From: an uncultured Mollicutes bacterium
GTDB taxonomy: Bacteria > Bacillota_I > Bacilli_A > Acholeplasmatales > JAEDCM01
Direction: 5' to 3'
Length of the DNA stretch: 47,048 bases
Assembly: GCA_947166335.1 (NCBI GenBank)
Contig: CAMVDS010000005.1
Coordinates: forward strand, 1-47,048
The first letter of the stretch is position 1. Every line of letters starts with the position of its first letter. Positions 15,467-23,640 of the stretch are shown piece after piece. The notes beneath the pieces were generated by a model. That model ran no database searches. It worked only from the letters and a program-made list of their open reading frames with translations, and was not told where the DNA came from. The position numbers were made by a program, and so were the translations under genes.

Positions 15467-16663
15467 ATGGAAGAAAAAAAATATGAATTAATTAAATTTA
15501 ATGATGGAGATTTTAGTTTAGATGTAACCGTTAGTCCTAACGATGAAACTATGTGGCTTCGTCCAGAAGATATGGCGTTGCTATTTGATGTGAATCGACC
15601 AGCTATAGTAAAACATATTTCTAACATATTAAGCGACGGGGAATTAGAAGGATCAACTTGTTCCATTTTGGAACAGGTTCAACGTGAAGGTAATAGAATT
15701 ATAAAAAGAAAAATAAAATACTATAATCTAGATATGATTATTTCCGTAGGATATAGAGTAAATTCAAGACGTTGTATTCTTTTTCAAAAATGGGCTTTAG
15801 AAATAATAAATAATATAAAGGCTAAAAAAGCCTATGCTGCGCCATTAATTGTTTTCGAGCATAACGGAATTTCTCTTGATGTAAATGTAAGTCCAGATGA
15901 AGATACTGTATGGTTAACTAAGGATCAAATTACTATATTGTATAGCACAACAAGGCAAAATATTGAGTATCACATTAATAATATATATGCAGAAAACGAA
16001 CTTGAAGCAAGGGCAACATGCAAAGAAATTTTGCAAGTTCAAATTGAAAACAATCGTAAAGTTACTAGAACTGTTAATATGTATAACTTAGATATGATTA
16101 TATCTTTAGGATACAGAATAAATAGTAAAAAAGGAATTATATTTAGAAAATGGGCAACCCAAGTATTAAAACAATATCTATTAAATGGATATTCTATAAA
16201 TGAAGATAGATGTATAGTTTGTCATAATAGTGTCTTACAAATAGAAAACAAATTAAATGAAATACAAACTAAAATTCATGATATAGAAGAAACAATATAT
16301 CAAGAAAATGAAAAACTATTATATGAAGGAGAAATAGTTGATGCATATATATTTATTAGGAAGCTCTTCTTTCTAGCTAAAAAAGAAATAACAATAATTG
16401 ATCCATATGCTGATAAATTCTTAATATCCATGTTAACAGATATAAAAGTTAATATTACTATTATTACTTCTTCTAATTCTTATTTAAATAATACAGAGTT
16501 ACAAGATAATATATCAATTATTAAAAATGATATCATTCATGATAGATTTATCATAATAGATGAAGTTGTCTATATGATAGGAACATCTATAAACGAAATA
16601 GGTAAAAAAAGATTTGTGATTATTAAAACCAAAAACCTAACTAAAGATAAAATATTAGAATAA
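15467..16663 (+). CDS. RhuM family protein with duplicated RhuM domain and PLD-like C-terminus
   Basis: 398 residues. The RhuM-type domain occurs twice: residues 1-~120 (EEKKYELIKFNDGDFSLDV ... IISVGYRVNSRRCILFQKW) and ~130-245 (FEHNGISLDVNVSPDEDTVW ... IISLGYRINSKKGIIFRKWA). A coil of ~45 residues and the same PLD-like end as the gene at 14094 follow (NDIIHDRFIIID, GTSINEIGKK). The PLD-like ends are nearly identical between the two genes while the RhuM parts differ, as if recognition varies and the effector is kept (inference). AGGAGG precedes the ATG. A bidirectional terminator follows directly. Confidence 0.87.
   Translation: MEEKKYELIKFNDGDFSLDVTVSPNDETMWLRPEDMALLFDVNRPAIVKHISNILSDGELEGSTCSILEQVQREGNRIIKRKIKYYNLDMIISVGYRVNSRRCILFQKWALEIINNIKAKKAYAAPLIVFEHNGISLDVNVSPDEDTVWLTKDQITILYSTTRQNIEYHINNIYAENELEARATCKEILQVQIENNRKVTRTVNMYNLDMIISLGYRINSKKGIIFRKWATQVLKQYLLNGYSINEDRCIVCHNSVLQIENKLNEIQTKIHDIEETIYQENEKLLYEGEIVDAYIFIRKLFFLAKKEITIIDPYADKFLISMLTDIKVNITIITSSNSYLNNTELQDNISIIKNDIIHDRFIIIDEVVYMIGTSINEIGKKRFVIIKTKNLTKDKILE
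16514..16569 (+). repeat. 56-bp direct repeat, copy B (RhuM PLD-like region)
   Basis: Identical to 14772-14827. Similarity continues on both sides with scattered third-position changes. Confidence 0.85.
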
Positions 16664-16699
16664 AAAAAGGAAAGTGCGTTTTTTGCACATTCCTTTTTA
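16663..16699. terminator. Bidirectional terminator
   Basis: Stem GGAA-a-GTGC / GCAC-a-TTCC (16669-16677 and 16685-16693), with an A-run on one side and a T-run on the other. It separates the RhuM island from the convergent lipoprotein gene. Confidence 0.8.
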
Positions 16700-17269
16700 T
16701 GCATACATTATTTTATATGAAGAATCGCCATTATAAATCATAGAGCCTGTTTCTAAACTAATATATGGAATATAAAAATCATCTGTAGTATCACTCTTTT
16801 TACCATTATATAGATGACGTTCTATATATAAACCAATTCCAGTGATAGAAAAACCATGTAAATTATTCGCATCTTGATTAGTTTCTATTTTATCTTTAGT
16901 CTCTTCTTCTATATCATTTTTAATTAATGATATGATTTGTTGTTTATCATTATCATTTAATTTAATTTCATAATAGAAATATTCATTTTCATATTTACTC
17001 TTAATACCTATTTCATTTTTAGTTTCACGAATAAATACTTTATTACTTTTATTAAATGTTATTTTACATTCTTCTGATTCATAAGTATTATATTTAACTT
17101 TTACAGTTTTATTATTTGAATCAAAATTTAAAATAATATTACTTAAAATGTTCTGTCCTTTAACTTCACTATTTAAATAAACATTAGGTTTATTATCTTT
17201 AAAACATCCTGAAAGAATTATTATAAATAAAAATAAAAATATAAAAGAAATAATTCTTCTTAATTTCAT
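16697..17269 (-). CDS. Small lipoprotein of unknown function
   Basis: 190 residues with a lipoprotein signal: KLRR, a hydrophobic core and the lipobox LSGC (Cys at about residue 22). The mature part is Lys- and Asn-rich with alternating beta-type segments such as NILSNIILNFDSNNKTVKVKY, and I recognise no domain. Ribosome site AAGGAGTGAT. It stands alone between the RhuM island and a candidate RNA gene that is read in the same direction but has its own terminators. Confidence 0.78.
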   Translation of the reverse strand: MKLRRIISFIFLFLFIIILSGCFKDNKPNVYLNSEVKGQNILSNIILNFDSNNKTVKVKYNTYESEECKITFNKSNKVFIRETKNEIGIKSKYENEYFYYEIKLNDNDKQQIISLIKNDIEEETKDKIETNQDANNLHGFSITGIGLYIERHLYNGKKSDTTDDFYIPYISLETGSMIYNGDSSYKIMYA

Positions 17270-17354
17270 AATATCACTCCTTCTGTTTTAGTATTAACAA
17301 TTTTAACACTATATCTTTTAAAAAGCAAAAGATATTAAAATATTTTTTAATAAT

Positions 17355-17386
17355 TAAAAAGATCAGATTACTCTGATCAGTTTTTG
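17355..17386. terminator. Bidirectional terminator
   Basis: Perfect 7-bp stem GATCAGA / TCTGATC (17361-17367 and 17372-17378) flanked by A5 and T5. It gives a second stop signal 3' of the candidate RNA at 17403-17714. Confidence 0.8.
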
Positions 17387-17402
17387 TATTTTTTAATTAG
17401 AG

Positions 17403-17714
17403 GAAAAAAATATTTAATCTTTAGTTGAGGATTCTAAAGATTTATGTGTTACCTAACAATATATTAGAAAAAAAGAATAAACTGTTAGGAATAATTAATA
17501 ATAGTTGATAGCGCACCTATTAAAGGTGTCCCGCACCGCATTAACCCGCTATCAAGGTCTTGCCATAATAATAGCAAAAATGAGATAAACTCAGACATAC
17601 ATGCGACTAACCTTTTTCAAGTCGACTTACAGTCACTGTGCCACAGCCCGGTTCAAAGGATACCATATTTGTTGTCGCAGTTACGGGTTTCTGCGGTAGG
17701 ATTATTCATCCTAC
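17403..17714 (-). ncRNA. Candidate structured RNA gene (~310 nt, multi-hairpin with possible pseudoknot)
   Basis: This stretch is markedly richer in G and C than the flanks and has no long frame. On the minus strand a TATAAT (17721-17726) would start a transcript at about 17714. It begins with hairpin GTAGGAT / ATCCTAC and continues with CGCAG / CTGCG, CGACT / AGTCG, TGAG / CTCA, TTGC / GCAA and a 9-bp stem TTGATAGCG / CGCTATCAA that encloses CACCT / AGGTG. The loop of the CTGCG hairpin (17684-17689) can pair for 6 bp with 17543-17548 as a long-range pseudoknot. It ends in a strong terminator (AATCTTTAG / CTAAAGATT, 17416-17442, then T-rich). RNase P, tmRNA, SRP and T-box hallmarks are absent. 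A raiA-type or other large Firmicute RNA class is possible; I cannot assign it. Confidence 0.6.
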
Positions 17715-17775
17715 ATCATAATTATAGATTTTTTTCGCAAAAATGGTAGAAAAAATAAAAAATTTTTTAAAAAAA

Positions 17776-17803
17776 TAAAAAGCCGATGATTTTGCATCAG
17801 CTT
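17776..17803 (-). terminator. Terminator of the flavodoxin gene
   Basis: Stem around GATG / CATC (17782-17801) followed on the minus strand by a T-run, just 3' of the flavodoxin stop. Confidence 0.75.
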
Positions 17804-17804
17804 A

Positions 17805-18263
17805 TTATAGACTCTTTAATTCTGCAGTAGAATAATAATTTAATATCTTTCCTTCTACTATTTCATTACTTGGATCAACTGATCCTTTTAAATCTTTTAG
17901 AGAATTAGATAATCTAGATCCTCCTGATGTAGCAAATAATACTATTTTCTTATTCTTAAATGGATAAGCTTCTAAGAATGTATTAATAATAGTAGGAGCA
18001 GTATACCACCAAATAGGAAATCCTACATAAATAGTATCATATAAATCAATATTTAAATCTTTTTTTACTATTTCTGGTCTAAAAGATTTATTCTTCATTT
18101 CTATAGTAGATCTAGAATTCTTATTAGTCCAATCTAAATCTTCACTAGTATATTTATTAACTGGTTCTATTTCAAATAAATCAGCATCTTTAGCCTTAGC
18201 TAAATCAATAGCTGCTTTTTTTGTTACTCCTGATGCGCTAAAATAAGCTACTAAACTTTTCAT
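17805..18263 (-). CDS. Flavodoxin
   Basis: 152 residues, the usual short-chain flavodoxin size. The N-terminal KSLVAYFSASGVTKKAA is the FMN phosphate loop (T/S-x-S-G-x-T). YVGFPIWWYTAPTIINTF is the aromatic loop that covers the flavin, and LFATSGGSRLSNS is the third contact loop, as in the flavodoxin_4 group. It acts as a soluble one-electron carrier or small quinone reductase. Ribosome site CAGGAGGT. It is monocistronic: a terminator follows, and the helicase gene upstream has its own. Confidence 0.88.
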   Translation of the reverse strand: MKSLVAYFSASGVTKKAAIDLAKAKDADLFEIEPVNKYTSEDLDWTNKNSRSTIEMKNKSFRPEIVKKDLNIDLYDTIYVGFPIWWYTAPTIINTFLEAYPFKNKKIVLFATSGGSRLSNSLKDLKGSVDPSNEIVEGKILNYYSTAELKSL

Positions 18264-18332
18264 ATGGTTACCTCCTGAAATATGATTATCTTATAATAAT
18301 TATAACTCAAGTTATATAAATACAAAAGAAAA

Positions 18333-18356
18333 AGCCGATACAAATGTATCGACTTA
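18333..18356 (-). terminator. Terminator of the helicase gene
   Basis: Minus-strand stem from CGATAC / GTATCG with flanking pairs, followed by TTTTTCTTTT, overlapping the helicase stop codon. Confidence 0.75.
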
Positions 18357-21251
18357 ATCATTACTTGCAATATAATCATATAAATCTTCTCTAACAGAAT
18401 CGTGAAGTTTATATGTAATTTCAACGGCTTTATCACCTGAAGCCATTCTTATTTCTTTTGGCGTTCCTATAACGTTCATTTTTCCTAAGAAATAGAATTC
18501 TTTTGACTCTTTATCATCTTTATTTTTTCTAACAAATAAATAGATTGTTGTTTTATTATCCTCAGCATCTATAATTTTTCGGACATCATTTGATTTTAGC
18601 GTTCTATTATTTTTTGAAATCCAAGAAAGCATATTTCTATCAATAAATTTATCCTGATATTTTATAGAATCGTTAATGTCATCAGACTTTTCGTAATTAA
18701 TAAAGACAGGAATTGTATTTGTAACAGGTTCAAACATGTATCCACCGACATTTGTCGCAACATAATTTTTTTGACTATTTAACACTCTAAACACATCATC
18801 ATATGTGTATTTTTTATTTAAAACAAATAATGAGTCTAAATAATAATTACTATACTCTCTATTATGCCTATCTATTATATAATTAAGAGTTTTATCAAAA
18901 AGTAATTTAAAATCGTCATCATTAATACAATTTTTGAAATTTTTATCAACTTTTTCTTCAAAAATAAACTTAGCAGACGAATACTTTTCTTTTTCACTTG
19001 CTATAAAGTATTCCCCATCCATTTGATTCTTGATATTATCTTTCAATAATTTATCATATTTAACATTAGGATACTTTTCCTTCATATCGTGAATAAATTT
19101 TGAATAAATATCTTCAAAGCAGTATTCAAGATTATTTATTAATGTTTTTAAGAATTCCACTTCAAATACTTTTTTAGCACTTCCATATTTAGATGATACT
19201 AACTCTAAATATAGTTCTTCATTTTTATCTAAATTATTGATATATTCATCATCATATCTTACCAAGAAGTTATGATATGATCCATATTTGTCAAATATTT
19301 TTACAACATCTATAGCATTATATTTTTCAAAATCTTCAAGCTCTGGTATTCTTCCTAGCTTATTTTTTAAGCCAAAGTAGGATTGTTTTATAATTCTTGC
19401 ATCACTTAGGTTTGCTTTATCAAGCTTTTCGAATATTTTATCTTCAACAATCTTTTCAAATTCGATCGTTGAAGCCCCATAAATGGTTTTGTTGCCCTCT
19501 TTTATGAACTTTCTAATATTATCTTTATTGTAAGATCTATCGCCAGATAAAGCTATTGGAATTAAGAAGTTATTATCGTAATTACCTATAAAATCTATAA
19601 CAATTAGATATTCTTTGTCTTCATTTTTTCTTAGTCCTCTTCCTAACTGTTGAACAAATACAATTGCTGATTCAGTTGGTCTAAGCATAACAACTTGATT
19701 AACTTTTTGAATATCTATACCTTCATTAAAGATATCAACTGTAAATATATAATCTAAGTATTCTTTTGGATCATCAGACTCTAACAAATTAATTGCCCTT
19801 TCTCGAGTTGCTTCATTATCTGCTCCACTTAAAGCAATAGTCTTATATCCTGCTTTATTAAATTCATCACTCAAAAATTTTGCTTCTTCAACTCTTGAAA
19901 CAAAAACTAAGCCTTTAACTTTATCTCCTGAATAGCCATATTCTTCTATCTTTTTTAAAATATGTTTTACTCTCTCCTCATTAGTTAGGTTTGAGAAATC
20001 TTCGTCATCTTTAATCATTTCACCGTTTACTGTAATATCTGTAACTCCATAATAATGGAAAGGGCAAATCAGATCATATTTCATTGCATCATTTAATCTT
20101 ATTTCACATGCAATGTTATAATTAAATAATTTAAATATATCAAAATTATCCATTCTTTCTGGAGTAGCTGTCATGCCTAAAACAAATTTAGGTTTAAAAT
20201 AATCAAATACTTTTTTAGTTCCTGGAGCACCTAGATGATGTGCCTCATCAAAAACAATATAGTCAAATTCTTCTTTATCAAACATTTCTAAATAATTATC
20301 TTTTGAAATTGTTTGAACCATAGCAAAAACATAATTTGCATTTGTAATATCTCCAGCATTTCCTCCGCCTAATACACATGCTTTAATATCATTACCTAAA
20401 ACTCTTTTAAAAGTTCTTAAAGCTGCATGACAAATGTTTTCTCTATGGATTACAAAAAGCATCTTTTTAGGCTTGTATTGCTTTACATCTAATGCACATA
20501 AAATTGTCTTTCCTGTTCCAGTACTAGAAATAACTAAAGCTCTATCATTTCCACTTTTTCTTAAGTTTTCTAGTTCCTCTAGCGCTGCTACTTGCATACT
20601 ATTAGGCTTTATTTCTGATGATATAATAACAGAATCATCAATTTTGATCGATTTTTTAATCGAATTATACACTTTTTCATACTCGTCTACCCATACTTTA
20701 GTTACAGCCATTGAATCGTTGTAAACTTCATTAAATTCATCTAAGACTAATTTAGTGTATTCTCCATCTTTTAATGAATTCAACTTCACATTCCATTCTT
20801 TGTTTGAGCATAATGCGTTTTGAGTAATATTACTACTTCCTACAATTATTGAATATTCGTCATTTGAACGTTTAAAAATGTAGCCCTTTGAATGCAAATT
20901 ATAATTATCTTTCGCTGCAATTCTTAAATCAATATTATCGTATTCTAATAGTTTTCTAAGAGCATTTGGCTCTGTAAAATTTTGATATTTTGATACAATA
21001 ATAATGCCTTTAATTCCTCTATCTCTTAAGTTATTAAGTGTATTAATTAAGACTTGAATTCCAGACATAGTCAAAAAAGCAACACATAATCTAAACTCAA
21101 TACAGTTAGACAATTCTTTTGTTACTTCAAATAAGACTTTATTTCCTTTTTCTGGTTCGTTAGTTAATAGCCTAGGAATATAATCAATACATGCTTCAGT
21201 TTTTGAATCTATAAATCCATGTTCTATTCCCTTTCTTAATGTATCGCTCAT
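18354..21251 (-). CDS. PLD-like domain / DEAH helicase / DUF3427 protein
   Basis: 965 residues. Residues ~30-180 form a phospholipase-D-like domain with HSKGY (120-124) and GSSN (139-142), the HxK half-site of a nuclease that usually works as a dimer. Residues ~215-565 are a superfamily 2 helicase: Walker A STGTGKT (243-249), DEAH (335-338), MTATP (360-364), VFVSR, and motif VI QQLGRGLRK (534-542). The remaining ~400 residues fit the DUF3427 region found at the end of such helicases. The architecture is that of a DNA-translocating nuclease typical of restriction-like defence genes. It lies 11 nt after the Nudix gene, so the two are translated from one message. No methyltransferase is present. 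Confidence 0.88.
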   Translation of the reverse strand: MSDTLRKGIEHGFIDSKTEACIDYIPRLLTNEPEKGNKVLFEVTKELSNCIEFRLCVAFLTMSGIQVLINTLNNLRDRGIKGIIIVSKYQNFTEPNALRKLLEYDNIDLRIAAKDNYNLHSKGYIFKRSNDEYSIIVGSSNITQNALCSNKEWNVKLNSLKDGEYTKLVLDEFNEVYNDSMAVTKVWVDEYEKVYNSIKKSIKIDDSVIISSEIKPNSMQVAALEELENLRKSGNDRALVISSTGTGKTILCALDVKQYKPKKMLFVIHRENICHAALRTFKRVLGNDIKACVLGGGNAGDITNANYVFAMVQTISKDNYLEMFDKEEFDYIVFDEAHHLGAPGTKKVFDYFKPKFVLGMTATPERMDNFDIFKLFNYNIACEIRLNDAMKYDLICPFHYYGVTDITVNGEMIKDDEDFSNLTNEERVKHILKKIEEYGYSGDKVKGLVFVSRVEEAKFLSDEFNKAGYKTIALSGADNEATRERAINLLESDDPKEYLDYIFTVDIFNEGIDIQKVNQVVMLRPTESAIVFVQQLGRGLRKNEDKEYLIVIDFIGNYDNNFLIPIALSGDRSYNKDNIRKFIKEGNKTIYGASTIEFEKIVEDKIFEKLDKANLSDARIIKQSYFGLKNKLGRIPELEDFEKYNAIDVVKIFDKYGSYHNFLVRYDDEYINNLDKNEELYLELVSSKYGSAKKVFEVEFLKTLINNLEYCFEDIYSKFIHDMKEKYPNVKYDKLLKDNIKNQMDGEYFIASEKEKYSSAKFIFEEKVDKNFKNCINDDDFKLLFDKTLNYIIDRHNREYSNYYLDSLFVLNKKYTYDDVFRVLNSQKNYVATNVGGYMFEPVTNTIPVFINYEKSDDINDSIKYQDKFIDRNMLSWISKNNRTLKSNDVRKIIDAEDNKTTIYLFVRKNKDDKESKEFYFLGKMNVIGTPKEIRMASGDKAVEITYKLHDSVREDLYDYIASND

Positions 21252-21262
21252 AAAAATACCTC

Positions 21263-21649
21263 TTACAACGTCTTTTTAAGTTCTTTAACAACTAATATAT
21301 CTGCAGGTAAAAAATCTACTTTATCAAGTTCATCAATTGAAACAAATTTAGCATCTTCATGTTCTTTTAAAATAATATGATCATTAGCTAAGTGGCAAAT
21401 ATAATTATGCATAGTTAAATGGAATTTTTCATAATCATAATCAATAGTGCATAAATACTTATCTATTATGATATCAGCATCTAATTCTTCTTTTATTTCT
21501 CGAATTATAGCCATTTCTCCTGTTTCACCAGATTCTAATTTACCACCAGGAAATTCCCACATGTCTTTAAATTCGCCATATCCTCTTCTAGTGACAAATA
21601 TTTTATTATCTTTAATTATAATTGCTGCACTGACTTCAATTGTTTTCAT
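21263..21649 (-). CDS. Nudix hydrolase (MutT-like, (d)NTP pyrophosphohydrolase)
   Basis: 128 residues with a complete Nudix box, G-x5-E-x7-REIKEEL, in GGKLESGETGEMAI and the following REIKEEL. The acid residues bind magnesium. The rest matches the MutT/8-oxo-dGTP diphosphatase group (WEFPGGK). It could clean oxidised nucleotides, but the tight link to the helicase (11-nt gap) suggests a role with that protein. Ribosome site GAGGAATG. A helicase of this type next to a Nudix hydrolase is known to me as a recurrent pairing, recalled and not checked. Confidence 0.88.
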   Translation of the reverse strand: MKTIEVSAAIIIKDNKIFVTRRGYGEFKDMWEFPGGKLESGETGEMAIIREIKEELDADIIIDKYLCTIDYDYEKFHLTMHNYICHLANDHIILKEHEDAKFVSIDELDKVDFLPADILVVKELKKTL

Positions 21650-21736
21650 ATCGACATTCCTCTTTTATTCTATCACGTATTAATTTTATCATAAAAATAT
21701 AATTCATTACAGATCTAACATCAATATAAAATAAAA

Positions 21737-21760
21737 AACGACTACCATTAGTCGTTATTT
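21737..21760. terminator. Terminator of the 209-residue membrane protein gene
   Basis: Stem AACGACT / AGTCGTT (21737-21743 and 21750-21756) followed by T-runs on the minus strand. Confidence 0.75.
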
Positions 21761-22384
21761 GTTATTATTTTCTTCATAAGAATTAGTATCGTAATTTAAA
21801 TATTCAAAAATGCTCAATTTACATTCTTTGCAAGGTTGATAAATAGGATGTTTATTTTTGCATTTTGGACAGACAATTAAATCTTCTGTGTCGCAATCGA
21901 TATCTTTGTACCCTAAATCTTTTCTCATTATTCTACTTAAAGTAGCAATATAATGGTCAAAAGATTTAATTGATTCTTCTGACAATTTTTCTTGTTTGTT
22001 AGTAAAAGAAAATGGATGATATTTATCAACAAGCGATTCATAAAAATTAAAAACATCATCAGACGCATACAATCTTATTGCAGCAGAACTGTTTTTTACT
22101 TCTGAATAAGCTTCATTTACCATTTCTCTAGTCTCTTGATTATTTACCATTTCTTCTTTTGAAATTCTGAATGTTTTTTTCAAATAAATCAAATAATTAA
22201 GTGCTTTGCTATAAGCTTCACATTTTTTTTCTATATACTTGTCTTCATTATTGTTTTTTCTTTCTTCAATCTTGTCTTTTCTGTTTGAACGAATCTCTAT
22301 TAATTTGAATATAATGGATCCAACAAAAGAAACCAATGCACCTAGTCCAGCGCTTATTATTGCTATAATAATTGTTTCTGGCAT
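21755..22384 (-). CDS. Single-pass membrane protein with C-terminal zinc-ribbon
   Basis: 209 residues. One N-terminal membrane span (about residues 4-28, IIIAIISAGLGALVSFVGSI) is followed by a charged coiled segment and an all-helical middle. Near the C-terminus VCPKCKNKHPIYQPCKEC gives a four-cysteine zinc-ribbon. Ribosome site AAGGGGGAT. I do not recognise the family. It lies between the Nudix-helicase pair and the divergent zinc-finger gene at 22656 and may belong to the same accessory block. Confidence 0.72.
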   Translation of the reverse strand: MPETIIIAIISAGLGALVSFVGSIIFKLIEIRSNRKDKIEERKNNNEDKYIEKKCEAYSKALNYLIYLKKTFRISKEEMVNNQETREMVNEAYSEVKNSSAAIRLYASDDVFNFYESLVDKYHPFSFTNKQEKLSEESIKSFDHYIATLSRIMRKDLGYKDIDCDTEDLIVCPKCKNKHPIYQPCKECKLSIFEYLNYDTNSYEENNNK

Positions 22385-22436
22385 AATAAGAATCCCCCTT
22401 TTTTATATCTTTCTTTTACACCCTATTCCATTATAA

Positions 22437-22655
22437 CACAATAAGACGGTTTTGTTTATAATTTATTCTCTTCTTTTTACTCAATAAATTGTTTTATTTC
22501 GTAGGAAAAACTATGATTAAACAATTTATGTAAAATTTGTAACAAATGTTTAAACAAATGTTGATATTCTACATACATTCGAAATCAATTATCCTATTTA
22601 ACCCTTTTATTTTTTTTAATCATATGATATAAAAAAGATAAAGGAGGCGATTTAT
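22437..22655. promoter_or_regulatory. Divergent intergenic region with a 10-bp direct repeat
   Basis: AACAAATGTT occurs at 22541-22550 and again at 22553-22562, a 12-bp period, and the junction forms the palindrome TGTTTAAACA. This could be an operator between the two divergent genes. A possible -10 (GATATAAAA) lies near 22625. I see no other structure here. Confidence 0.35.
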
Positions 22656-23345
22656 ATGTTTTTTTATCAATCAATCGAATTGGTCATTGAATATAGTGAA
22701 ATTCCTTCTCATCTAGGAGATCTATATAGGGCTTATTTTATATACTTGCCAACATCTTTGTTTGAATTATTAATAGAATCAGGAGATGCTAACAAAGATT
22801 TTATAATTTGCCGTGGCGACATTATTTCCATTTTATCTAAGCATGAATTTGAAGTTAAAACATGTTATAAAATTCAATCAAGTGTACATTTTATACTACA
22901 AAAATCGATTAATCTCCCAATTGATAGTTTAAGTTATCTTTCTGATGAAGATAAAAAGTATTATCTTCAAACGAGTTATAACGACACATATAGCATATTA
23001 GGAACATATTTAAAGGTGTGTGAGGAAACACAATCTTTATTAAACAAAACTAAAGAGCCAACAAAAACAGAAAAGCCAAAAGCCCAAACAAACAGTGGAT
23101 CCAGCTTTAGAAAAATAATGGCATCTAGAGGATATCAACCATCTCAAAACAAGAATAGCGGCCCAATTGTTTCTCAGGATACATCCATAAATCAATGTGA
23201 TATATGCCTTAAGCAAATAAAAGGAGAGAATAAATTTGTTGTAATGATTGGAAATAAAAAATACAAAATGTGTGAGAGTTGTCTAGCTTACAAAAAAAAG
23301 TTGGGTGATGAAGTAGACATTATAAGTTCAACATTAGTAAAATGA
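22656..23345 (+). CDS. Unrecognised protein with C-terminal CxxC-CxxC zinc finger
   Basis: 229 residues. The first ~115 residues are a helical domain with no motif known to me. Residues ~125-180 are a low-complexity Lys/Thr/Ser/Gln linker. The end, CDICLKQIKGENKFVV then KMCESCLAYKKKL, is a two-CxxC zinc finger of treble-clef or ribbon type. The ribosome site AAGGAGGCGAT is strong, and a terminator follows. It is one of few plus-strand genes, divergent from another cysteine-finger protein, which hints at a functional pair. Confidence 0.7.
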   Translation: MFFYQSIELVIEYSEIPSHLGDLYRAYFIYLPTSLFELLIESGDANKDFIICRGDIISILSKHEFEVKTCYKIQSSVHFILQKSINLPIDSLSYLSDEDKKYYLQTSYNDTYSILGTYLKVCEETQSLLNKTKEPTKTEKPKAQTNSGSSFRKIMASRGYQPSQNKNSGPIVSQDTSINQCDICLKQIKGENKFVVMIGNKKYKMCESCLAYKKKLGDEVDIISSTLVK

Positions 23346-23380
23346 TTTTATCCATTTTATAAATCACTTGCATAATAAAT

Positions 23381-23407
23381 AGGTCATGGAAAATCTATGA
23401 CCTTTTT
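23381..23407 (+). terminator. Terminator of the zinc-finger gene
   Basis: AGGTCAT / ATGACCT (23381-23387 and 23397-23403) followed by T5. Confidence 0.8.
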
Positions 23408-23451
23408 ATGTTCAAATTAAAAGCCATATAGAATAGTCAATCCCCTAACAC

Positions 23452-23480
23452 AACAAAAAAACGGCTAATACTAGCCGTTA
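23452..23480 (-). terminator. Terminator of tRNA-Ser
   Basis: Minus-strand AACGGCTA-gtat-TAGCCGTT followed by seven T residues, 11 nt past the tRNA 3' end. Confidence 0.85.
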
Positions 23481-23490
23481 AATACAATAG

Positions 23491-23579
23491 TGGCGGAGTA
23501 GGAGGGATTTGAACCCTCGCACGGAAACCCGTCTACACCCTTAGCAGGGGCGCCTCTTCAGCCTCTTGAGTACTACTCC
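23491..23579 (-). tRNA. tRNA-Ser (GCT)
   Basis: An 89-nt class II tRNA with acceptor stem GGAGTAG / CTACTCC, anticodon GCT in the context CTGCTAA, a long variable arm, T-loop GGTTCAAATCC, discriminator G and an encoded CCA. Confidence 0.95.
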
Positions 23580-23609
23580 AAGGGTGAGCACTTTTGTGCT
23601 CGCTATTTA

Positions 23610-23638
23610 ATAATATAACAAAATGTTTATAAAGTCAA
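23610..23638 (-). promoter_or_regulatory. Promoter of tRNA-Ser
   Basis: Minus-strand TTGACT (23633-23638), 17-nt spacer, TATTAT (23610-23615). It starts directly after the tex stop codon. A 6-bp GAGCAC / GTGCTC hairpin (23585-23600) lies at the 5' end of the predicted transcript. Confidence 0.75.
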
Positions 23639-23640
23639 GA

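Noticed and set aside
14094..16663. RhuM island as a transposon or prophage
   Set aside because: No transposase, integrase, terminal inverted repeats or attachment-site duplications were seen at its edges.
17403..17714. Candidate RNA as RNase P, tmRNA, SRP RNA or T-box leader
   Set aside because: The conserved GAGGAAAGTC, tmRNA ends with CCA, the GGAAG-AGCAGC loop and the TGGTACCGCG antiterminator were all looked for on both strands and not found.
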